This document shows, piece by piece, positions 56,401 through 64,000 of a DNA stretch of 64,000 nucleotides. A program made the position numbers and the translations under genes. The DNA comes from Closterium sp. Naga37s-1 (Eukaryota; Streptophyta; Zygnematophyceae; Desmidiales; Closteriaceae), in assembly GCA_947471745.1 (NCBI GenBank), contig CANJKZ010000526.1, positions 434,001-498,000 of the forward strand, read 5' to 3'. The notes beneath the pieces are model-generated. The model saw nothing but the letters and a program-made list of their open reading frames with translations, was not told the origin of the DNA and did not search any database. Numbering within the stretch: position 1 is the first letter of the stretch; the number at the start of each line of letters is the position of its first letter.

Positions 56401-59136
56401 CGTATCAGCAGAGAGCACTCACTGCAGGAGGAGCAGCGCACGGGAGCAGAGAAGGAGAGGTGGCGCGAGCAGCCGTCCACAGCCTCCCTCAGCGTCAGCT
56501 TCACCGCCATCTGCACACTCTCGCCCCCCCTCGGCCCCGCCGCCCCCATGCCCATGCCCATACCCATGCCGCCCATGCCGCCCATGCGCCCAAAGATGCC
56601 GCCCAGCATCTGGGGGAGCCGGGGCAAGGGTGGGAGGGGAGGGGGGCAGGTGAACGGAGTAGGGGAGGAGGGGGGCATGGGGGGCAGCAAGTGTGGTGCA
56701 AGCATGGGGTGGGAGAAGCAGGTGCTGGTGACAGATGGAGTGCCACTGCGCCACCCGCACAGTGCAGTGACGTGTGACGTGCAGTGCAATGCAGTGCATG
56801 TGCGGTGCAGTGCGGTGCAGTGAAGTGCACACACCTCTTCGAAGTCCGACGGCCCTCCGAAGCCAGAGAATCCGCCGAAGCCCTGAGCGCCCGCCCCTGC
56901 GCCCGGGCCCCCAGCTGCCCCCCCCTCAAACGCCTCCGGACCAACCTGGGGCGGCAGGTGGGGGAGGAGGTGCGGATAGCAGGGAGACAGGAGACAGGGC
57001 AGAAGAGGGGGAACAAGGAGAAAGTGGGAGGGGAAGGCTGACTGAGGGGCACGGAGAGCGAGGCAAGCTGTGAGGCGTGAACACAAAAGAAATATGAGAA
57101 CAGCACAAGGAAGTGAGTGGGGTAGAAAGGAGAACAATTGCGCATGGATGCGTCATGTGGGAATGTGATGGTGAGTGAAACATGGCATACCTGATCGTAC
57201 ATGGCCCTCTTTTCATCATCCTTTAGCACCTGCATGGAGAGACGCACACGCACTCGCACAGGCACATGCACACACACACGCACCCACGCACGCACGCACA
57301 CACACATGCACACACTTGCTCACACACGTGTCACACACGTGTCACACACGTGTCACACACACGGCATGCATAGGTGAAAGTTCAGCATGCAGGCCGGCAC
57401 GCGAACAAGCAAGCAAGTGGCATTTCACAATTCACACAGTACAATGGCAGAGACAGACGAGAGCAGCACGTAGGGCGGAGAAGGAAGCGAACATGTGATG
57501 AGATGAGCCCACACCGGCCCTGCCCTGCCACCTACCTCCCACTGCCTGCTGCCAGCAAACCCCCCCTCCCTACCTCGTACGCCTGCTGAGCCTCTTGGAA
57601 CTTCTTGGCTGCATTGGGGTCGTCCTTGTTGGCATCCGGGTGGTACTTCTTAGCCAGCTGCCACCCCACCACACCACGCCCCACCACGCCCCACCGCGGA
57701 GGAGGAGCAGGGTGGAGCAGGCCAGGCAAGGAGGGGGGGGGGGGGGGGGGGGGGGGGCAGGAGGGGCGGGGAGCGAAGAAGAGGGTATTATGTCAAAGAC
57801 GCACCCAGTAAACCGTGACAAGGGATGCAACGAGTCAAAGCAAGCAGTGACACTTGCGAGCACATAGTGGTAATGGCATGGTGACATGACGGCACGAACC
57901 GCATAGAAGGCCTTTTTGATTTCAGCAGCCGTTGCCGTCCTTGACACCCCCAATACCGCATAGTAGTCCCGCCCCCTCCCCCCCGCTGCTGCTGCCGCTG
58001 CCGCTGCCGTGCCTGGGAGTGAGAGGCAAGCGAGGGGCGGATGGAAAGGACAGGACGGGAAGAATACGAATGAAACTGCTGCCGTGGCCCACTCACATTC
58101 ACAATCACACCCACACTCACAATCATTCAGCCATACTTACACTCACTCAAACGCACTCATAATCACACACACATCAACCAACGCACATCCACACACGTCC
58201 ACTCAAATACGCATGGGCACATATACATACCACACACCCCATCACACGCCACCACACAGCACCACCACCCCCCCGCCCCCCACCACAGCCCACCCCACCG
58301 CACAGCACGCACATGCTCTCACAGCTGGCGCCAGCTCGCAGCGCACCTGACGCGTGGAAGGCACGGTGAAAGAGCGAGCTGCACTGCCACGCGGCAGCAT
58401 TTGATTCGAATGGATTGGCAGCGGGGAGTGGAGCGGCGCGAGCTGAGAGGCAGTGAGGGGCGGCGTGAAACGCGCGGTGGGGATTGCATTGCGCGGTACG
58501 GGAATGGCGGAGGGGATGCGCCGGGCTCAGTGGGGCGACGTGGGGAGAGGCGCGGAGAAGGGATGGCGCGTGGATGGGGTGGGGCGCGGCGCCATGCGTG
58601 CCGGCCGCCCTCTCTGCGCCCTCAGCTGCCGCATGGCTGCATGCTGCCGCCCGTTCGCCGCCACACACCGCCCCTGACCGCTCTGCTCTCCACAGCACCT
58701 CCGCTGCTGCGACGTGGCTGGTCGAGGCGTGCGTGGAGGAGGCATGCGTGCGCGCGTCCCGTTGACTCTCCTGCGCGCGTGATGGTGCGGCCGTCGCGCA
58801 TCCGACACCTGCACACGCGGAGAAGGGGAGGGACGAGCCGTCGAGGGCAGTGGGAAGGGAAGGGGAAAGGGATTGCGGAAGGCGAAGGGTGAACGACAAG
58901 CGAGGGACGCAGCGCGAAGCGTGTGGCAGAGATGACAGGTGCGGGGAGAGTCAATGCACTGCCGCCTTGCTGCTGTGGCCGTGCAGGACGGGCTCTCGTA
59001 GCGCAACGGGCGGCGATCGGCGCGCGAGTGCGCGCTGCGACGACCCACCAGCGCTGTGGCTGCCGCATATCGCCGCGACGCCGCGCGTGGGCAGCGGGAG
59101 GCTGGCGAGGCCGCGAGAGCGCGCGTGGCGAAGCAT
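53465..59136 (-). CDS. organellar type I DnaJ (GFA2/DNAJA3-like Hsp40), 624 aa, 16 exons
   Basis: Co-chaperone that stimulates Hsp70 ATPase; this subtype is mitochondrial in plants (GFA2). Exons: 59136-58960, 58770-58347, 58012-57900, 57657-57574, 57229-57191, 56945-56835, 56609-56423, 56294-56230, 56093-56019, 55646-55574, 55273-55182, 54899-54828, 54593-54537, 54298-54250, 54019-53953, 53654-53465; 1875 bases in phase. The Arg/Ser/Ala-rich N-terminus ([15 protein letters not shown]) fits a presequence. J-domain (about 217-279): [34 protein letters not shown] with [17 protein letters not shown] Gly/Phe/Met region follows. All four CXXCXGXG zinc motifs are present: [32 protein letters not shown]. 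Substrate domain: [20 protein letters not shown] and [13 protein letters not shown]. Exons 1 and 2 rest on phase more than homology. Donors of exons 9 and 11 begin repeat arrays. Confidence 0.92.
55044..55204 (-). repeat. 23-bp donor array at DnaJ exon 11 end, 7 copies
   Basis: The exon end, 21 bases ending AACATTCAG, plus two intron bases (GT) form a 23-bp unit repeated seven times on the gene strand. The first donor (exon ends 55182) is followed by further CAG/GTGACC donors every 23 bp. One unit (55136-55158) reads CAG/GTGCCC, and one has a single change in the exon part. Confidence 0.95.
55871..56030 (-). repeat. 16-bp donor array at DnaJ exon 9 end, 10 copies
   Basis: The exon end TTTGTCAAG with the following GTGCGTC forms a 16-bp unit repeated ten times. 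The exon ends at 56019, and a GTCAAG/GTGCG donor recurs every 16 bp into the intron. A few units have T for C after the GTGCG. Confidence 0.95.
57230..57360. repeat. CA/CGCA-rich and CACACGTGT repeats in DnaJ intron 4
   Basis: Alternating purine-pyrimidine DNA with three or four CACACGTGT units, a sequence prone to Z-DNA. It begins at the acceptor of exon 5. Confidence 0.85.
57731..57757. repeat. long poly-G run in DnaJ intron 3
   Basis: About 26-27 consecutive G on the + strand (C on the gene strand), next to the polypyrimidine side of the exon 4 acceptor. The length in an assembly is unreliable. Confidence 0.9.
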
Positions 59137-59703
59137 GAGAGGAGCGCTCACGCGGATCGAGAGATGAGCCGCTTTGGCGCTGGTAGCGGAATTAGAGGAC
59201 GAGAGGGTGGAGTGTGAACGAGGCAGCGAGGACGATCGCACGCACGCGGGTGCGGGCAAGATGGGGAAAGCACAGCCGTGAGGCTTGGGAAAGTGGCGAC
59301 GCGGACGACTTCTGGAAGGATCCACTTGTTCGGTGCAGGAGCTGAACGCCTTTCACAAAAACCATCGGCTCTCCGTACACCACCATCCCCTCCTGGTTCT
59401 GATGTTGTTATAATTGTCTACCCCAAAGCATAGAAAGTTTGTAGTGTATGTACTATGTGTAGAGTGAAATATGCTTGTATGATGAATTCCTTGACATGCT
59501 TTTGGTCCTGTTGTATCGCAGTTGCGTCTTGAAGGTTGCACTTGGGCAAGATAGGTAGAAATTGTGTTTCGGTAATCCCTAGAATGCGAGCTCGTGGTTC
59601 GGCGATGCGACCCTAGCTCCGCTCGTTCTTCTTCGTCCCGTCGTCTTCCGTCGGCGACACCGGCGCGAACTATCGGCGCGTCGTTGCGCTGCGCGCGAGC
59701 GCC
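59137..59703. promoter_or_regulatory. head-to-head intergenic region, DnaJ / NIPA-like gene
   Basis: 567 bp between ATGs, the shortest divergent gap in the window. The A/T-rich part is 59395-59520. No clear TATA box on either side; a shared bidirectional promoter is likely. Confidence 0.55.
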
Positions 59704-62700
59704 ATGGACGAGCAGTCGCCTGAGAAGCGCTTCGCGCGGTCTATGCAAATCCTTTCGCCGCCACTGGCGGCCCGATCTAGGTCTGACCGAGATGGTTTGC
59801 CTGGCATGGCTTGGTTTGGGTTGACTTGGCTCGGCTTGTTTGTCTGTCTGATTAGTACTTTCTTTAAAACCTCGCCTGCTATTAGGTTTCCGTCATTCCG
59901 TTTTTCGTCTGTCTCTCGCGGTATTTTCTCCTTCGTTCCCCTCGCATGTCTGCCAGCTCAGCAGCCCGTCACGCACTGACACCTGGATCCAGCGTGGCGC
60001 CGTTCCGCGGCGTGGCGGCCCAAGCGGCTTTCAGCTCCAGCAGCGCGCCGCCGCGCGCCGCCCCGCCGCTCTCGTTGCGGCCGTCTCTGGGCGAAGCGGG
60101 AGGGGCGGGCTCCCTCGCGATGCACCACGGCGACGCAGCAGCGGCAGCGCGGGCGGGAGCGGCTGCGTGCCGGCTGTGGGAGCGCAACGACCTGCTGCGG
60201 CGGCTGGCGACGTTTAAGTCCACCACGTGGTTCGCCAAGCCGCAGGTGCGCCGCCGCGCTGCTCGCATGCTGCTTTGCTGCACGCACGTGTTGCTCCATA
60301 CGCGGATGTGTGCGTGCACGGTTCATGCGAGTAAGCATCCATTTGCGTCTCGCGTCCCACCTCTCCTCCTTCCCTCTCCCCTCCCCACGGCAGGCGGCGG
60401 GGGCGGTGGCGTGCGCGCGGAGGGGGTGGGTGAACTGCGACGTGGACATGCTGGCGTGCGAGGTGTGCCACGCGCGCCTCAGCTTCTGTGTGCCGCCCAC
60501 GTGGTCCAGAGCTCAAGGTCAGCTTCTATGTGCCGCCCACGTGGTCCTGAACTCAAGGTCAGCTTCTGTGTGCCGCCCACGTGGTCCGGAGCTGAAGGTC
60601 AGCTTCTGTGTGCCGCCCGCTTTCGCTCGTGTTTCTGGTCGCATGCGTGGCCCTCCTCACCCACCTCACCCCCCTTCATATACTCAAATCCCATCTCCCC
60701 CATCTCTCCCTCACCCCCCGCCCCCCCGAATCCCTGGGCGGCAGTGGAGCGGGCGGCGACGGAAGTCGCAGGGCGGCTGGAGTCGGCGCACAGGCAGCAC
60801 TGCGCGTGGCGGGGCAACGAGTGCGACGAGGCGCTGCTGCTCTTCCCCCCCCAGCCGCCCGCCGCGCTGGCCGCGGCCGTGTTTGAGCGCTGCCAGGCGC
60901 TGCAGCAGCTGGCGCGCCTGCCCGCGCTGGCGCCCGCAGCGGTGGAGCGCATGCGGCGCTGCAGCCCGCGCGCCCTGGACGCGCTGCTGGCGCTGCCCGC
61001 CCTGCCGCTGGGCGCACCGTGGGACGACCCCGTGGGGCGCACAGCCACGCGCGTCACGTCAGACGCCGCTGCTTACATCGAGGTGCGTGCCTTGCCTCTC
61101 CGCACTCCCCCTCACGTCAACAACCCTGCCTGTGCGCTCGTCTGTCCCCCACTCTCACACGCCTTGCCCCACCCCACGTCTCCACGGCCCCACGGCTGCA
61201 CATTGCTCGTGCGTGGGCAGGTGCAGCGCATCATCGCGGTGTGCGGGTGGGAGCCGCGTGCCCTGGGCGTGCAGCCTGACGCGCACGACCCGCCGCACGC
61301 CCACCACCGCCACCCGCCTGCACACCCCACCGCCCCTCTGCCCGCCCTGCCCCCCCATGGGCGCGCGCACGTGCCTGCGCGCCCCCCTCCTGGCATCCCT
61401 GCGAGCGCGGCGGTGCTGCAGTGCGCGCTGTGCGGCGCTAGCGTGGGCGTGTGGAATTACTCCACGCTGCCCCGCCCCCCCGCCCCCCTCGCCCTCCCCC
61501 CCGCCTCGCCCCAGCTCTCCGCCCGCCAGGGGCCACCAGGGGAGGAGGGGGCGAGGGAGCGGGAGGTGCAGGCGGAGAGGGGCAGTGAGGGAGGGGCGGG
61601 GAAGGCAGAGGAGGAGCAGCGGGAGGGCGAGAGTGGGGCGCGGAAGAGTCTCCCCCCCGCTCCTGCAGCAGCTGCCATCATTATCGCGCCGGTGGGGGGA
61701 ATGAGCATCACGAGCCCCCCGCACAGGGCGGGGCTGGGCGCAGGGGGCTTGATAAGGGGGCGGTGGGCAGTGTCCCAGAGGCAGGGGGGCGCGGGGGTGG
61801 CGGAAGGGATGGGGGAGGGCTCGGAGGAAGGGGTGGGGGGAGCGAAGGAAGGGGATAGGGTAGAGGGGGAAGCGGAGGGAGGTGCAGGGGCAGAGGGCAC
61901 GGAGAGGGACATGGGACCACAGGTGGTCACTTCGCCCAGGCGGGTGCATGGTCGGCGGGAAGGGGAGGAGGCGATGGAAGAGCAAGAAATCGCTGCCCCG
62001 CTTGCCGTTGCATCGGCTGCCCCTGTTCTGCCTGTTGCCGATGCTGCTACCCCTGCTACTGCCACTGCTGTGTCTGCTGGTGGTGCCGGTGGTGGTGTGG
62101 GTAGGAGAGCGGCAGCAGGCAGCATGGGCGCGCCTGCCTCTGTGGTGAGGAGGCGGAAGCAGGGGATGGAGGCGGGGGGGGCGACAGCAGGTGTTGAGGC
62201 GGAGGCTGTGCGCCCTGCTGCCCCCGTGGCAGCAGCGCTGTCAAATGTAGGCAGCGCCACGCCACTCGGAGCTGCCTCCGCTGCTGCCCCACCACCGCCT
62301 TCCGAGCACCGCCCACCATCGCCAGCAGCTCCAGCAGGAGGAGGTGCAGCAGGGGGAGCACCAGCGGGTGCAGCAGGGGGAGCGGGCGGGGTGGCACTGG
62401 ACCTGGGTCTGACCATCGCTGGCGGCCTCCCTCCCACGCACCTCTCCTCTTCGCCCCCTCCGCGCCCCTTCGGCTCTGCCTCCGCCCTCCCCCTCTTTGG
62501 CGCCGGCCTGCCCATTCCTGGCTGCCACCTCAGCGGGCCTGCCGGCGCCAGTCTGGGGGCGGGCGGCAAGGCAGGCGCAGGGGGAGGAGGGGGAGGGGGA
62601 GGGGGAGTGGAAGGGGGCGGGGGAGGGGAACCAGCAGGGAGAGTTGGGGTAGAGGGGGAAGGGGGTGGAGAGGGTGGGGGAGAGGGAGGGGGCGTGGGCG

Positions 62701-64000
62701 CAGAGGGGTTTGGGCAGTGTTTGGGCGAGGTGAGCTTTGGGCGGGGGGGCGTGGCGGTGCTGCCGATGAACAGTGCGGAGGGCGTGGTGGCGGAGATGGA
62801 GGAGGTGTCCTCCGAGGAGGCCGAGGTCGAGGGCTCTCTGCGCGCCCGCGCCGCCCGCGCCAGGGGGGACCCTCGCCGCGCCGCCGGCAGCAAGGGTGCG
62901 CAAGAGGGCGAGGCGGAGGGGCCAGCGGGCGGGCGCGCAGGCAGGGGGGCGTGGGGCAAGGAGGGGGGGGATGAGAACGAGAGGATGGAGGGGGGCGATG
63001 AGAGTGGAAGGGGGGAGGGGTGTGGGGAGACTCAGCGGCTGGAGGGGGGCAATGAGACCGGCAACGAGGGGGAGGGCGCGGGGGCAGCAGTGGCAGCACA
63101 GCAGAGCCGGCACGAGGGGGCTAGACCTGACATCATTGCGTGCGTGAGCACGGGTCCCACGCAGGGCAGCAGCATGCAGGGCGGTGGCGGTGGCGGGGAG
63201 GGCGGTGGCAGGGGTCGTGTGGAGCAGCAGTTGTCGGCAGCGGCGTTTCTTGTGCCGTCCACACGTGCACCGGCTGCCAGCACGGCAGGAAGGGGAGGTG
63301 TAAGTGGGGAAGAAGGTGTGCCTGGAGGTGTGGCGTCAGCGGCAGGCAGTGGGGCAGTGGGGTGTAGTGCGGTGGGGCACGGGGATGGCACACAGCAGCA
63401 GCGGAGCAGGGCGGTTGAGGGGCAGGGGAGGCGAGGGCGGGCGGCAGAGGGCAGGGCGGGCGGCAGTGAGTTCCTGGAGCCGCCTCAGAAACGGCGCCAC
63501 GTGGACGCGTCCTCCTCCCACGCGCCCCGCCCCCCTGCCTCGCGCACTGCCTTGGGCGTGGGGCCACGAGGCAAGGCTGCGGGCGCAGGGGGAGGAGGGG
63601 CTGGGAGAGGGGTGGTTGGAGGGAAGGGGGCGGGGGGCAAGGTTGGGGAAGCCCTGGGTGCTGCTGCTGCGTCTCCTGCTGCTGCTGCTGGCTCTGCTGC
63701 TCCTCTTCCTCCTGCTGCTGCTGGCGCTGGTGCTGCTGTTGAGGTTGCTGCTGCTGCGGGGGCTGGCGCTGGTGCTGGTGCTGGCGGCGGCGCAGCAGGG
63801 GCAGGGGCAGGGGCGTTGGGCGGGGTGGGGGGCGAGTGGGCGCGGGCGTCGTCGGTGTATGCGACGAACACGGACTTCAGTGAGCGCGATGACACCAGCG
63901 CTGACAGCGTTGACAACCTGCCGCCGCCCCTCCACCCGCACGCCCAGGGGGCAGCGCAGGGGGGGGTGGCGGGGGCGGGAGGGCAGGGGGGCGAGGCATC
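59704..64000 (+). CDS. NIPA-like C3HC zinc-finger protein (Rsm1 type), 3' end beyond window
   Basis: Nuclear protein of the family of human NIPA, an F-box-like SCF subunit, and plant C3HC-type IAP-like proteins. Exons: 59704-59780, 59957-60245, 60394-60517, 60745-61082, 61221 to beyond 64000; phases agree, and the last exon is open to the edge (at least 1202 codons in total). RNDLLRRLATFKSTTWFAKPQ (about 101-121) leads into the C3HC finger: GWVNCDVDMLACEVCHARL, then HRQHCAWRGNECDEALLLFPP. The second half of the domain has CGWEPRALGV and the Rsm1 motif CALCGASVGVWNY (about 345). A very long Gly/Ala/Pro/Glu-rich region contains the basic patch PPQKRRHVD and, near the edge, SSVYATNTDFSERDDTSADSVDNL. 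The family's usual size is 400-900 residues, so this version is expanded. The exon 3 donor begins a 40-bp repeat. Confidence 0.9.
60480..60620 (+). repeat. 40-bp donor array at NIPA-like exon 3 end, 3.5 copies
   Basis: The last 38 bases of exon 3 (from CAGCTTCTGTGTGCCGCCCA) with the donor CAAG/GT form a unit starting at 60480, 60520, 60560 and, partially, 60600. The exon ends at 60517. Two further AAG/GTCAGC donors follow at 40-bp steps. Confidence 0.94.

Overview
The window is nuclear DNA from a streptophyte: a charophyte green alga or an early-diverging land plant. A zygnematophyte such as Closterium is a guess from style, not a demonstration. The evidence is a chloroplast trigger factor with a transit peptide, a trichome-birefringence-like O-acetyltransferase, a PSI1-type DUF3475/DUF668 protein, a plant hnRNP-Q-like protein and a C3HC NIPA-like protein. 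All lie in GC-rich DNA with short GT-AG introns full of G/C-rich simple repeats. Gene models were built by hand from exon homology, splice signals and phase. Nine of the ten host models have coding lengths consistent with one open frame; one receptor-like kinase has a 1-nt frame break.

Bases 1-8123 hold the 3' nine-tenths of a decayed Ty1/copia LTR retrotransposon (gag, protease, integrase, reverse transcriptase, RNase H, 3' LTR). It has two in-frame stops and a frameshift, and a 1.46-kb TRIM-type element with identical 143-bp LTRs has inserted into its reverse transcriptase/RNase H region. The 5' LTR lies outside the window.

From 8340 to the end are ten host genes in strictly alternating orientation: squalene epoxidase (-), 3xRRM/dsRBD RNA-binding protein (+), chloroplast trigger factor (-), receptor-like cytoplasmic kinase (+), TBL/PMR5 protein (-), two-zinc-finger protein (+), unrecognised multi-span membrane protein (-), PSI1-like DUF668 protein (+), organellar type I DnaJ (-), and NIPA-like C3HC protein (+, running off the end). 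They form five head-to-head pairs with ATG-to-ATG gaps of about 0.57-1.16 kb. The convergent tails are 0.8-2 kb apart. The genes do not form a pathway; they cover sterol synthesis, RNA processing, organellar protein folding (trigger factor and DnaJ), wall acetylation and signalling.

The most unusual feature is recurrent tandem duplication across exon 3' ends and their 5' splice sites. In five of the ten genes a piece of exon plus its GT donor is copied 2 to 14 times into the intron, with periods of about 12, 16, 19, 23, 40, 80, 135 and 155 bp, leaving arrays of candidate splice donors. Three further duplications copy exon heads or exon fragments. This looks like a lineage habit, relevant to alternative donor choice and to the tandem-duplication model of intron gain.
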